Source: Amphibacillus jilinensis Y1 (GTDB lineage: Bacteria; Bacillota; Bacilli; Bacillales; Amphibacillaceae). Taken from it: a DNA stretch of 64,000 nucleotides. This document shows positions 1 through 9,726 of this stretch, in pieces (within the stretch, counting starts at the first letter, position 1; each line of letters starts with the position of its first letter). A program made the position numbers and the translations under genes. The notes under the pieces are model-generated. The model did no database searches. It was given only the letters and a program-made list of their open reading frames with translations, and had not been told where the DNA came from. The stretch spans positions 106,774-170,773 of the forward strand of contig NZ_JH976439.1 in assembly GCF_000306965.1 (NCBI RefSeq). Reading direction: 5' to 3'.

Positions 1-20
1 TCGAAAGTGACTACTCATTT

Positions 21-1469
<1,449 letters not shown>

Positions 1470-1905
1470 TCACTTTTTATTTATATAATTTTAATCTTTA
1501 GTACCAATGAATTTGCGTGCAGTCTAGGACATCTATATAAATCGATACACTTCGTCCTCCTCTGTTTGACCATAATTCTAACAAAGTTCTTAGTCATTTT
1601 ACTTGTTATAAACCATGGCTTCCTAGGTGTTTTCTCACCTAAATTATAGTGCAGAATATAACGCTGCATTTAAAAGTTCGCAAATGAGAAACCTTTCCAT
1701 CATTAATTGAATATTTCAGGTTTAGCTCCCCGCAGTTTTGAGACGAATTTCTGCTATCTTTGTGTGAAATTAGAATGTGAACTTGAAGAACGCAAAAAAG
1801 GATGAGGGAATTTTAAGAAGACGTCGCATACTCACAAAAAAATGGTTTTAAGTCAACGTCTTTAAATTAATAGTGGGGTAATACACGTAGCCTTAATCGA
1901 ACATA

Positions 1906-2026
1906 TCATTTAAGACAAAATGCACGACACTTAATAAACTTAGTCTGGTTGTTTAACCCTTTTACAAACCCGTTGTTATAGCCAGAGGCCAAGCTTTTTA
2001 GAACTTCTGATTTCCAATTTTCGAGC
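1906..2026 (-). pseudogene. ISL3-family transposase, C-terminal remnant
   Basis: The minus strand reads ENWKSEVLKSLASGYNNGF followed by a VKGLNNQTKFIK-like stretch. This matches the end of ISL3 transposases (NG..EG.NN.IK.IKR). Only about 40 codons remain and there is no start. It sits in a 660-base gap (1455-2115) between the GH1 gene and the YdhG-like gene; I see no other gene there. Confidence 0.55.
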
Positions 2027-2057
2027 GGACCAATGGCTTGGATAAAACCAACCTTCA

Positions 2058-2090
2058 ATCAGTGGACGTTTTCGTTCTTCTCCCACTGAT
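2058..2090. repeat. Small hairpin
   Basis: The arms ATCAGTGG and CCACTGAT are separated by 17 bases. The hairpin lies downstream of the YdhG-like gene and could act as a weak terminator for it. A preceding ACCTTCAATC string recurs near 5641, upstream of the sigma-factor gene, so this may be part of a degenerate dispersed repeat. Confidence 0.3.
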
Positions 2091-2115
2091 GGTCTTCTTT
2101 GTAAAATCATATTTA

Positions 2116-2487
2116 TTATCGCCTCCAAAAGCTCGAACAATCGGCTTTGTCAGATATATTAAACGCAATGATCTTCTCCAATAGCGGATAATCTATCTCG
2201 GTTTCCCAAGGCATGCGAATCAATTGCTTTGTATATGAATAACCCGCTGTTTTAAGGTCTTCCTCTACATACTGAATAGCCACTTCCTCGGGTGCGACCG
2301 CTAAATGTTTCTTAGCTACACTGAACCCAATTATAAAAGTTCCATGATCAGTAAACATCGGTTGTTTCCATTTGATTTCTATTTTTAGATTAGGATACTT
2401 ATGCTTTACCCAGTTCAACACTTCTTCTATACGTTCACGATGCGAATCGTCCTCAATAGACTCTATAAAAGCTTGTAATTCTGACAT
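2116..2487 (-). CDS. YdhG/Fra-like DUF1801 protein (frataxin-like iron chaperone)
   Basis: A small cytoplasmic DUF1801 protein of 123 residues, closely resembling Bacillus YdhG/Fra, which was reported to deliver iron for Fe-S cluster and haem enzymes. Characteristic strings are NLKIEIKWKQPMFTDHGTF, KKHLAVAP and the ending KADCSSFWRR. I start it at the ATG whose complement is 2485-2487 because an AGGAGGC site lies 6 bases upstream; the longer open frame to 2529 has no ribosome binding site. It precedes nothing obviously co-transcribed; the DUF2200 gene lies upstream on the same strand. The iron role is transferred from the family. Confidence 0.8.
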   Translation of the reverse strand: MSELQAFIESIEDDSHRERIEEVLNWVKHKYPNLKIEIKWKQPMFTDHGTFIIGFSVAKKHLAVAPEEVAIQYVEEDLKTAGYSYTKQLIRMPWETEIDYPLLEKIIAFNISDKADCSSFWRR

Positions 2488-2552
2488 ATAAATGCCTCCT
2501 AGATTAAGTTTTATCACAGAACCATCCATAAAACGCCCAATTTAGGATCGTT

Positions 2553-2906
2553 TTATTGTTTTCGTAGTATTTTCTCAATCTTTTTTCCTTTTGCTAATTC
2601 ATCAATCAGCTTATCCAAGTAACGAATTTCCTGCATGGTAGGCTCTTCAATTTCTTCCACCCGAACACCGCAGATCACACCTTTGATTAATGACCGTGAA
2701 GGATTCAATTGAGGGGCTTCTGCAAAAAAGCTTTCAAAGTCGATCTGCTTTTCCAATTGTGCCTCTAACTCTACTTGAGTATACGCCGTTAACCAGCAGA
2801 TAATCTCATCTACTTCTGCTTTCGTACGCCCTTTTTTCTCTGCTTTGGCAATATAATGGGGGTATACACTTGCAAAACTCATACTATAAATTTTCGGTTT
2901 TGTCAT
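2553..2906 (-). CDS. DUF2200 family protein
   Basis: A protein of about 117 residues matching the DUF2200 family ([27 protein letters not shown] near the N-terminus, then [18 protein letters not shown]). It is probably cytoplasmic, and no biochemical function is known to me. Two start codons fit (2912 and 2906). I prefer 2906 because a GGAAGG site sits about 10 bases upstream of it and the MTKPKIY start matches the family. It may be co-transcribed with the YdhG-like gene 65 bases downstream. Confidence 0.75.
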   Translation of the reverse strand: MTKPKIYSMSFASVYPHYIAKAEKKGRTKAEVDEIICWLTAYTQVELEAQLEKQIDFESFFAEAPQLNPSRSLIKGVICGVRVEEIEEPTMQEIRYLDKLIDELAKGKKIEKILRKQ

Positions 2907-3214
2907 GATCATTTTCCTTCCTTTCACTAATTAATGAATAAGTTTTTCCACACTGATTTAATTAATCTAAACATGTTCAGTATCCATCATAAAACCCCTT
3001 TCCATAAATACATGCATTATTCGTAAATGAGCCTTACTATCATTAGTTTAAACCCTAGAGTTGACTATAATACAAGGATAATATTAGCGTAAACATGTCC
3101 TCTTAAATAATAATTTGTATAGTAGATACTCCTAAAGTGATTTGACAATTGAACATAATTAATGAATAGTAATATTAAGGCGTTATTAGGTTTCACCGAT
3201 CACTATAGAACGAG

Positions 3215-3562
3215 ATGAATAACACAAGTAATCATTACCAACGCGCTCGCGCAAAGGAGGTCATAAAAATCGCAACTTCAAAGAAAACGTTAAGAACCTG
3301 TGACAAAGGACACAAATACTATAAAAGTAGTGATTGCCCAACATGTCCAAGCTGTGAACAACAGCAAAAACCTGAAGCTCAGTTTCTTGCTCAGCTTTCA
3401 AATCCAGCTAGGCAAGCATTAGAACACGAAGGAATTACCACATTGCAAAAACTATCGACTTTTACCGAACGCGAGATTTTAAAACTTCACGGAATTGGAC
3501 CACGCTCAATTCCAACACTTAAAAGTGAATTGCAGAAACAAGGATTAGCATTTAGGAATTGA
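3215..3562 (+). CDS. RNA polymerase alpha C-terminal-domain-like protein
   Basis: A small protein with an N-terminal cysteine cluster (TCDKGHKYYKSSDCPTCPSC) and a C-terminal helix-hairpin-helix domain like the RNA polymerase alpha CTD (LKLHGIGPRSIPTLKSEL). It is known in bacilli as a short hypothetical protein and may bind DNA. The only in-frame ATG (3215) has no good ribosome binding site. A perfect AAAGGAGG at 3253-3260 points instead to an ATC codon at 3269, exactly where family members normally start (ATSKKTLRTC). Either ATC is used or the start codon has mutated. Confidence 0.7.
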   Translation: MNNTSNHYQRARAKEVIKIATSKKTLRTCDKGHKYYKSSDCPTCPSCEQQQKPEAQFLAQLSNPARQALEHEGITTLQKLSTFTEREILKLHGIGPRSIPTLKSELQKQGLAFRN

Positions 3563-3917
3563 AGCCAATAGAACAAAAGTGATACGTGATAAAAAGACGA
3601 ACAACCAGTGACCGGTTGGAAGAGAATCCGCGTTGATTACTACTTTATTTAGGTAAAATATAAACGTTTATAGAGTTGACAAACACAACATCCATAATAT
3701 GGTGGATCCAACTCTAATCTCTCGCGAATTTTCGTTCCTCGTACTAATTTGGCTAACTTAAACAGCTATTTTTTGACTCGCCGAATGCCTACGCTTGATA
3801 TCATTAGGTGCATTCGACTTAAGTTTTACTACAATCAGTATACCATGAATGGCATTTCTAATTTGTTTAAGCATAGCGCTAAATCGTCCCTGCCATAACA
3901 AAGCAACAACATAAAGG

Positions 3918-3960
3918 AACACCTTCGATAAAGTGCTGCATTTCAATCGAAGGTGTTTTT
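3918..3960 (+). terminator. Hairpin with T-run
   Basis: Twelve-base arms (AACACCTTCGAT / ATCGAAGGTGTT) surround a 16-base loop, followed by TTT on the + strand. It lies in the 430-base gap between the RpoA-CTD-like gene and the DUF4179 gene and probably ends transcripts entering this gap. I see no convincing gene in 3563-3989. Confidence 0.5.
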
Positions 3961-3989
3961 AAGTTTAGCAATGTTTTCCGTACAATTGT

Positions 3990-5063
3990 TTATTGCTTTA
4001 TATATATGCGAAATGATTCTAACTCAATTTCTTTCCAACTGTAATCCCAATTTTCTTCATAGTAGCTTACGTGAAGTATTGGTTCAACTTCAACATAATC
4101 TATGTCCTCAGGAAAGGCAGCAGTCGTAACGGTCATATTAGCGTAGACGTGCCCTTCTTGATGATGACTTGGATAATAGCTATTGCCTAAATCATCAATG
4201 ACTTGATAATTGACATAAAAATCATGGAAATCAATCTGCTCTCTAAGTCTAGTCAAATTGATTGTATGAGAAAATGAAAAATAACTAGAAATAGGTGTCA
4301 TTATCATATCTTTAAATTGAATATCGATAAATTCATCGTTAACAACCTGTTGATTAATCTCAATCTTTTCATTATCAATAAGACCCAACCTAAAAGAGAG
4401 CGACCAGTTTCCTTCTATCGTTTCTAGTTCCTTAACATCGTGCATATCAGTTTCCACCGCCTTTAACCAGCTGATCTCTTGACCGCGCACCCAAACTTGG
4501 ATTGAATCAGCTGGATCTTCAATTGCTAACTCTACCGTCTCTAAGCCCACATATTGGTTGTCAGCAACCTTATGAACAAAGGAAGGGGAATAACTAAGCA
4601 GATCCTTATTACCTTCTACCTCTAAAAAATTCACATACAAATACTCGCCTAAATCACGATCAGTTTTAATATCATAAGCCACTGAAATACGTTCACCATC
4701 ATAAAGAGCATCCGTCACGGTAACGGTTATTCCATTGCTAGAATCGGTTAAATCAATAGCTGTTAGATAATCAACTCTATCTCCTATCAACTCAATATCG
4801 TCACTAGCAAACCAGCTGAACACATCACCCACAATCGGAATATTTCTTGCCACCGTGGGATTGACCAACGCAAAAATAATATTACTGGCAATAAATAACG
4901 TCGTTATAAGGGCAACAAGATAAAGTTTGTTGTTATTTTTTTTGTTTGATAACTGATTGAGAACGTGGTATTTTATTCGTTTGGCTTCACTTTCACTAAT
5001 CGTTTGCTTTTGAAACTGATCATCTAATTTCAAATCATTAAAGACCTTATATAAATTTCCCAT
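3990..5063 (-). CDS. DUF4179 membrane anti-sigma-like protein
   Basis: A 357-residue protein with a cytoplasmic N-terminus (about 46 residues), one membrane helix near residues 47-68 (LYLVALITTLFIASNIIFAL), and a large extracytoplasmic DUF4179 domain (GITVTVTDALYDGERISVAYDI). Proteins of this type are encoded next to ECF sigma factors and are thought to hold them inactive. Its start overlaps the end of the sigma gene upstream by 17 bases, so the two are translationally coupled. The start is supported by AGGGAGG. The signal sensed is unknown. Confidence 0.8.
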   Translation of the reverse strand: MGNLYKVFNDLKLDDQFQKQTISESEAKRIKYHVLNQLSNKKNNNKLYLVALITTLFIASNIIFALVNPTVARNIPIVGDVFSWFASDDIELIGDRVDYLTAIDLTDSSNGITVTVTDALYDGERISVAYDIKTDRDLGEYLYVNFLEVEGNKDLLSYSPSFVHKVADNQYVGLETVELAIEDPADSIQVWVRGQEISWLKAVETDMHDVKELETIEGNWSLSFRLGLIDNEKIEINQQVVNDEFIDIQFKDMIMTPISSYFSFSHTINLTRLREQIDFHDFYVNYQVIDDLGNSYYPSHHQEGHVYANMTVTTAAFPEDIDYVEVEPILHVSYYEENWDYSWKEIELESFRIYIKQ

Positions 5064-5613
5064 AGAACAAACCTCCCTGTCCTTTTTTATTTAACACTTT
5101 CTTACCTCGATATAATCGATTATCTACGGCTGCTTTACTGAGGTTTAGCTTTTCAGCAATAGCTTGATTTGACATCTCCAAAAAATATTTCATAATGAAA
5201 ATTTTTCGATCAACTGCTTTTAGGTTAGCTAATCTGTTCAAGAGCTGATCTGTCGTTTCTTGCTTTATTACACTATCTTCAGCTGATTCCACACAACGAG
5301 TACCCTCATCTAATTCAGTAAAGGTTGGCATACGATGCCATTCCCTTTGTTTATCAACAGCTTTGAACTTTGCAATCGTACACAGCCATTTTCCAAAATC
5401 GTCTCTGTCACCTTTAAAGTGCTTAACATTGGTGTATGCCCCAATGAACACATCACTTATACACTCTTCAATCAAATAATAGTCTTTATATGTCTTTAAT
5501 GTATTAACAACAACACCTTTAACAAGACCAGCGTATTGATCGATAACATATTCAAGTGCGTCGGGATTCCCCTTTTTCATCTGCTTAATAAAATTAGCAT
5601 CCGATATTTGCAT
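5047..5613 (-). CDS. ECF-type sigma-70 family factor
   Basis: A 188-residue sigma factor with region 2 (ALEYVIDQYAGLVKGVV, then YYLIEECISDVFIGAY) and region 4 helix-turn-helix (MSNQAIAEKLNLSKAAVDNRLYRGKK). It directs RNA polymerase to a small regulon, likely including its own operon. The next gene overlaps it and encodes its presumed membrane anti-sigma partner. An AAAAGGAG site precedes the ATG. The 355 bases upstream (5614-5968) hold no gene I can support, but do hold a terminator at 5901. Confidence 0.88.
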   Translation of the reverse strand: MQISDANFIKQMKKGNPDALEYVIDQYAGLVKGVVVNTLKTYKDYYLIEECISDVFIGAYTNVKHFKGDRDDFGKWLCTIAKFKAVDKQREWHRMPTFTELDEGTRCVESAEDSVIKQETTDQLLNRLANLKAVDRKIFIMKYFLEMSNQAIAEKLNLSKAAVDNRLYRGKKVLNKKGQGGLFYGKFI

Positions 5614-5900
5614 TGTAAAAACTCCTTTTCATACAGCGAACCTTCAATCACTGATTATTTCCGGTCTTCGCCCATTACGGGTAGCTGAGTAGATCAGAGC
5701 CTCCGTTGTCTCCCACCTAAATAGATGAGCGCTACTCTCCATTTTGAGGCGAGCGTTTTTCAGTCTATGATAAAGGCCTTTATACTTTAATTATCGAACA
5801 TTCAGTCCAATTGTTCTCATTTTTTTATTAAGTGAGTCATTTTCAATATCTTGCGCCTTGTTCTCGTTCTTTTCTTAACACCTAATTAATTTCAAAACTT

Positions 5901-5928
5901 AACCCCGTCCTCGTATGAGGACAGGGTT
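5901..5928 (-). terminator. Terminator of the ASCH gene
   Basis: A stem of AACCCCGTCCTC / GAGGACAGGGTT with a four-base loop, about 40 bases downstream of the ASCH gene on the minus strand, followed by AAGTTTTG. One mismatch interrupts the stem. Confidence 0.6.
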
Positions 5929-5968
5929 AAAATAAATGAACCTTCAATGTTAAATGTGACCGTATCTT

Positions 5969-6427
5969 TCATTGCTTATATATGATCTTAAATCGTTCAC
6001 AAACAACGGGTATTTTATGATGAAACGTTTGGTTGACCTTTTCAAGCTCATTTCTAAAAAATCGTTCATGAACCTCACGCCAATAACTTAATGTACGATC
6101 ACCTTCCCCTTCTAAATACGCGTGTTCTGCTGTCACCTCATCAAATGGAACGATCTCTACGAACGTTGTCTCTGCTATTGCAACAGCGCTTCCCTCTCCA
6201 TCAAGAATCATATTGAGTTGGCCAGCATAGGGGAGTTCCTCTTTTTCCAATTCATATAATGTATAATTTGATGCGGTCGCTGTTTTCGCACCTTCTCGCA
6301 CTAATTTCGCTAACTCATCTGCCATTTCCTTTGAATCGCCAAATGCCCAGGCTTGATAATCATTTGGCACATTCAGATTTATTTTTTTATAATTTTCCCA
6401 CATTTGAATAATAGAATTCTTTTTCAT
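5969..6427 (-). CDS. ASCH domain protein
   Basis: A 152-residue ASCH-domain protein (PUA-like fold, proposed RNA-binding). Recognisable parts are MWENYKKINLNVP, WAFGDSKEMADELAKLV, the GAKTATAS segment and EGEGDRTLSYWREVHERFF. Members are small cytoplasmic proteins with poorly defined roles; some act on modified nucleosides or bind RNA. It lies 23 bases downstream of the ABC-F gene on the same strand and probably shares its transcript and its leader-controlled promoter. Confidence 0.82.
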   Translation of the reverse strand: MKKNSIIQMWENYKKINLNVPNDYQAWAFGDSKEMADELAKLVREGAKTATASNYTLYELEKEELPYAGQLNMILDGEGSAVAIAETTFVEIVPFDEVTAEHAYLEGEGDRTLSYWREVHERFFRNELEKVNQTFHHKIPVVCERFKIIYKQ

Positions 6428-6450
6428 ATGATATTCAACCTACTTTCCGC

Positions 6451-8316
6451 TTAATTTCCTAACTGATCACAAAGCTCTTCCCACTTCTTCTCTAAGTCTT
6501 CTTTCTCTTTATATAACTGTTGCAATAGTAGCACATCATCAATTGCCACTAATTTTTTGTCCAACGCTTCGACCTCTTGCTCTAATAAGGCCAACTCCCT
6601 TTCCAAGTTTTCATTGCGATTACACTGCTGCTTTTGTTGCTTTGGGTTTTCTTTCTTTTTCTCCACACGTAACGGCACCGAACTTTCTCTTAATTTGGTC
6701 ATTTTTTCTCTAGCCCACCTATAGTTCCCCTCAAAGCAATGGACTTTCTTTGATTCTATCCAATAAATCTTGTCAAACAGTTTATTAAGGAAATAACGAT
6801 CATGGGATACAGCTAATATACTGCCCTGAAAATTTTCAAGCGTTTCTTCTAACACTTCTCTTGACTCTATATCTAAATGATTCGTTGGCTCATCTAAAAT
6901 GAGAAAATTAATATCTTGATACATTAATTGAGCTAACCTTAATCGCATGCGCTCACCCCCACTTAGCTGAGAAACTTTTTTAAACACCCCATAGCCATAA
7001 AACATAAACCTTGCTAAAATATGCCTGGCTTCACCTTCTGACACTTTAACCACGTCTCTGAACAGCTCAATAACCGTTTCTTTTTCTATTGTAGAAAAGA
7101 TATGTTGAGACAAATAACCTATTTTAACATTACTGCCTATCCTCACTTCTCCTGTATCCGGGTAAAGTTTATGAAGTATTAATTTGAGTAATGTTGATTT
7201 CCCTGTTCCATTTTCCCCTATAATGGCTGCTCGATCTTGATAAGTCATATGCATATTTACATTCTCAAATAACAACTTGTCATTAAATCGTTTCGAAATG
7301 TCTTTAAACATCACAACATCATTTCCACTGCGATTCGAAGCTTCCATCTCTAGATTGATTTTTTTTCGATTTAATACAGGTCTCTTTAACTTTTCTATCC
7401 TCTCTAACGCTCTTTCCATGTTCCTTGCTCGTCTATGAAGGTCTGCATTTGGCGGGCTCGCTCGGTTTGCCCAATCTCTTAACCGTTTAATCGCTTCCTT
7501 CATCTTTTTTATTTTCTTTTGTTGCTCCTCATAAGCTTGAAATTCCCTGAGAAGCTTTTCTTCTTTTTCTTTGACAAACCCTGTAAAGTTAGTATGATAA
7601 GTCGTTACTTCTCCATCTTCCAAATCAATCACCTGGTTGACTACTTCATCAAGAAAATAACGATCATGTGAAATAACAAGCACTGTACCTCTGTATTCTC
7701 TTAAAAAATTTCCAAGCCATTCAACTGCCATTAAGTCAAGATGGTTAGTCGGCTCATCCAATAACAGCAGGTCTGGTTGCTTTAGCAACATGAATCCTAG
7801 TCCAACCTTTGTTTTTTCCCCTCCACTTAATTTGGAAAAGACCTGATTAAGTAGGGGCTGAATGTTTAAACCTTGAGCTATTTTTTCAATATTGGCATCT
7901 ATTTCATAACCACCACGATTTGCATACTGGTCTTGTAAATCCCCATATTGTTCAATCAATTTTGAACGTTTAACTTCATTCATCTCCACCCCCATCTCAG
8001 CTTCAAATTTTTTCATTGTTTTCTCCATCTGCAGTAAGGTGGAAAAAGCTGATTTTAATACATCCTTTACCGTTGTCGACTCATGGCCACCTGGAATTTG
8101 CGTAAGATAACCAATAGCAATCCCTTTTTTCCAATGTATTTGACCAGAATCCGGTAAGTCTTCGCCTGCTAGTAAACGAATCAACGTCGTTTTGCCGCTG
8201 CCATTTCGACCAACGAGACCCACTCGTTGCTTTTCTTTTATTTCAAACGATATCTTTTCAAAAATAGCGTTCCCTCCGTGCATCTTAGCTATTTTATTAA
8301 CACTACATACGATCAC
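6451..8316 (-). CDS. ABC-F ATPase, ribosome-protection type
   Basis: A 622-residue ABC-F protein: two ATPase domains with no membrane segments. The first has GLVGRNGSGKTT, LSGGEKTKVGL and LLLDEPTNHLD. The second has AIIGENGTGKST, LSGGERMRLRL and FLILDEPTNHLD. Between them is the long charged linker that reaches the ribosomal peptidyl-transferase centre, and a coiled-coil tail follows. Resistance-type members (Vga, Lsa, Msr, VmlR) eject antibiotics from the ribosome. I start it at the GTG 8316-8314, which follows an AAAGGAGG. The leader with a small ORF and terminators suggests antibiotic-induced attenuation, which favours a resistance role, but the drug class cannot be read from sequence. Confidence 0.85.
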   Translation of the reverse strand: MIVCSVNKIAKMHGGNAIFEKISFEIKEKQRVGLVGRNGSGKTTLIRLLAGEDLPDSGQIHWKKGIAIGYLTQIPGGHESTTVKDVLKSAFSTLLQMEKTMKKFEAEMGVEMNEVKRSKLIEQYGDLQDQYANRGGYEIDANIEKIAQGLNIQPLLNQVFSKLSGGEKTKVGLGFMLLKQPDLLLLDEPTNHLDLMAVEWLGNFLREYRGTVLVISHDRYFLDEVVNQVIDLEDGEVTTYHTNFTGFVKEKEEKLLREFQAYEEQQKKIKKMKEAIKRLRDWANRASPPNADLHRRARNMERALERIEKLKRPVLNRKKINLEMEASNRSGNDVVMFKDISKRFNDKLLFENVNMHMTYQDRAAIIGENGTGKSTLLKLILHKLYPDTGEVRIGSNVKIGYLSQHIFSTIEKETVIELFRDVVKVSEGEARHILARFMFYGYGVFKKVSQLSGGERMRLRLAQLMYQDINFLILDEPTNHLDIESREVLEETLENFQGSILAVSHDRYFLNKLFDKIYWIESKKVHCFEGNYRWAREKMTKLRESSVPLRVEKKKENPKQQKQQCNRNENLERELALLEQEVEALDKKLVAIDDVLLLQQLYKEKEDLEKKWEELCDQLGN

Positions 8317-8334
8317 TTTTATTCCTCCTTTTAA

Positions 8335-8371
8335 AAACAAAAAAAGCCATGAGAAGACATACCTTCCCATG
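8335..8371 (-). terminator. Attenuator just upstream of the ABC-F gene
   Basis: On the minus strand, CATGGGAAG pairs with CTTCTCATG (one G-U pair) around a short loop and is followed by GCTTTTTTTG, forming an intrinsic terminator. It ends only about 5 bases before the ribosome binding site of the ABC-F gene, so read-through must be regulated for the gene to be expressed. Confidence 0.72.
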
Positions 8372-8428
8372 ACCACAGTTTTATATAGAACGACATAGTC
8401 ACTTCATTAGCGTTCTATTCCATTTAAA

Positions 8429-8456
8429 AAAGGAGAGCATGAAAATGCTCTCCTTT
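8429..8456 (-). terminator. Upstream terminator/attenuator in the ABC-F leader
   Basis: A perfect 12-bp stem (AAAGGAGAGCAT / ATGCTCTCCTTT, loop of 4) followed on the minus strand by TTTTTT-like sequence running into AAATGG. It lies after the leader ORF and before the second terminator, so the ABC-F transcript must pass two terminators. Confidence 0.72.
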
Positions 8457-8501
8457 CAACCGCCTTTTTATCATGTGGGTTAAGAGATGTTTTTCACCGT
8501 T

Positions 8502-8630
8502 TTAGTTTGCTATTGAGTTGTTAAAAAAGGACATACGTATCCCGTTAACACCTGCAACAGCAAATTTTGCACGATTCAAATAGAGGAATTCAATCCAAAA
8601 ATCGCACACTAAAACAGCTTGATTCAACAT
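8502..8630 (-). CDS. ABC-F leader peptide (42 residues)
   Basis: A short ORF beginning MLNQAVLVCDFW and ending FFNNSIAN. It has a strong GGAGG site (8641-8645) 10 bases before the ATG and a good promoter 36 bases further upstream. It is followed by two terminator hairpins and then the ABC-F gene. By analogy with other antibiotic-resistance leaders, ribosome stalling on this peptide would change RNA folding and permit read-through. The peptide has no known homologue that I recognise. Confidence 0.65.
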   Translation of the reverse strand: MLNQAVLVCDFWIEFLYLNRAKFAVAGVNGIRMSFFNNSIAN

Positions 8631-8665
8631 CTTTATCCCACCTCCGCTTCATTAAAGTTAACTAT

Positions 8666-8694
8666 ATCTTATCACTTATCGGATCTTTGTTCAA
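8666..8694 (-). promoter_or_regulatory. Sigma-A promoter of the ABC-F leader
   Basis: On the minus strand TTGAAC (8694-8689) and TAAGAT (8671-8666) are separated by exactly 17 bases. Transcription would start about 8660, just upstream of the leader ORF. Confidence 0.7.
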
Positions 8695-8868
8695 TTCGTA
8701 AATTAAAATCTAGGATAGCCACATGCTTTGTCTGTAGTAAACCTCCAAACATTGGACGTTTTACGGACGGTTATCTGTGATAACATATGCATCATTTATT
8801 TTCATATTGAATTAAAATCTCCTCACTAAGCGGCGAACTATTCTAATATTATATTCTTTAACTCCATT

Positions 8869-9726
8869 CTAGTTTAAGTGATCCTTTAAAAACCATTTTA
8901 TTAGACTAACACTTTTTTCTAAATCTTCTTCTAATGGAAAATGGCCTGTGTTTAGTAAATGGACATCACAGTCTTTCAAATCATTTTGGAACGCCAATGC
9001 TCCTTTAGGTCCGAAAAACATATCAACCACCGACGCTACTAGCGTCGGTGGTTGATATGTTCTGAAATATTCATGCCATTCTGGGTACTGCTTAACATTA
9101 TTCTGATAATCATAATACAAAGCGAGTTGGATCTCATCATTGCCTGGTCGATCCAATACCCATTGATCCATATTCCATGCATCAGGACTAATTCGATTTG
9201 GGTGACGCGTCCTATCTGTGTATTGATACTTGGTGAAGTCTATCTCTAATAACGGTCTTAATTTATCCTTGTTCTCCTTCGTAGGGTGCTCCCAATAGGT
9301 GCGAATCGGATCCCATGCCGATAATAGCCCTTCCTCATAAGCATTCCCATTTTGGGTAATGATTGCTTCAATTTTTTCTGGATGCTTGACCGCTAACCTA
9401 AATCCCACTGGTGCACCGTAATCATGGACATAAATACTGAATGTCTTTAAGTTCAGCTCGTCAACAAAATCAGCTATTAACAACGACAAATGATTAAAGC
9501 TATATTCAAAGTCGTTCATATCTGGCTGATCGCTATTACCGAACCCTGGATAATCTGGTGCCACGACATGGTAGCTATCACTCAGTTTCGGCATTAAATT
9601 GCGGTACATATGAGAAGAAGAAGGAAAGCCGTGAAGCAACAAAATAGTTGGATTGCTTCTATCTCCAGCCTCTCGATAAAAAATATTAACACCATTTACT
9701 TTCTGCGTTTTGTATTGCATTAACAT
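8869..9726 (-). CDS. Alpha/beta hydrolase (haloalkane dehalogenase/epoxide hydrolase-like), possibly inactivated
   Basis: An alpha/beta-hydrolase of about 285 residues. It shows the oxyanion motif LLHGFPSSSHMYR, the nucleophile aspartate in VHDYGAPVG, and the catalytic histidine in NTGHFPLEED. Members hydrolyse small esters, epoxides or halides; the substrate here is unknown. The start is ATG 9726 after GAGGTG. Odd: the segment where relatives carry a WGKND-like motif reads ASVVD, and that stretch is part of a 45-base perfect palindrome (9017-9061), so a strand-templated rewrite may have altered the acid-residue loop. It is divergent from a truncated CGNR regulator. Confidence 0.8.
   Translation of the reverse strand: MLMQYKTQKVNGVNIFYREAGDRSNPTILLLHGFPSSSHMYRNLMPKLSDSYHVVAPDYPGFGNSDQPDMNDFEYSFNHLSLLIADFVDELNLKTFSIYVHDYGAPVGFRLAVKHPEKIEAIITQNGNAYEEGLLSAWDPIRTYWEHPTKENKDKLRPLLEIDFTKYQYTDRTRHPNRISPDAWNMDQWVLDRPGNDEIQLALYYDYQNNVKQYPEWHEYFRTYQPPTLVASVVDMFFGPKGALAFQNDLKDCDVHLLNTGHFPLEEDLEKSVSLIKWFLKDHLN
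9017..9061. repeat. 45-base perfect palindrome inside a gene
   Basis: Twenty-one-base arms (9017-9037 and 9041-9061) are perfect reverse complements around ACT. The sequence is in frame in the hydrolase gene and encodes part of TYQPPTLVASVVDMFF. Confidence 0.9.

Noticed and set aside
1481..1669. 62-codon minus-strand open frame
   Set aside because: Starts inside the GH1 promoter region, has no ribosome binding site and no recognisable protein features.
3758..3946. 62-codon minus-strand open frame
   Set aside because: Overlaps a terminator hairpin and lacks a start site; composition is not protein-like enough to call.
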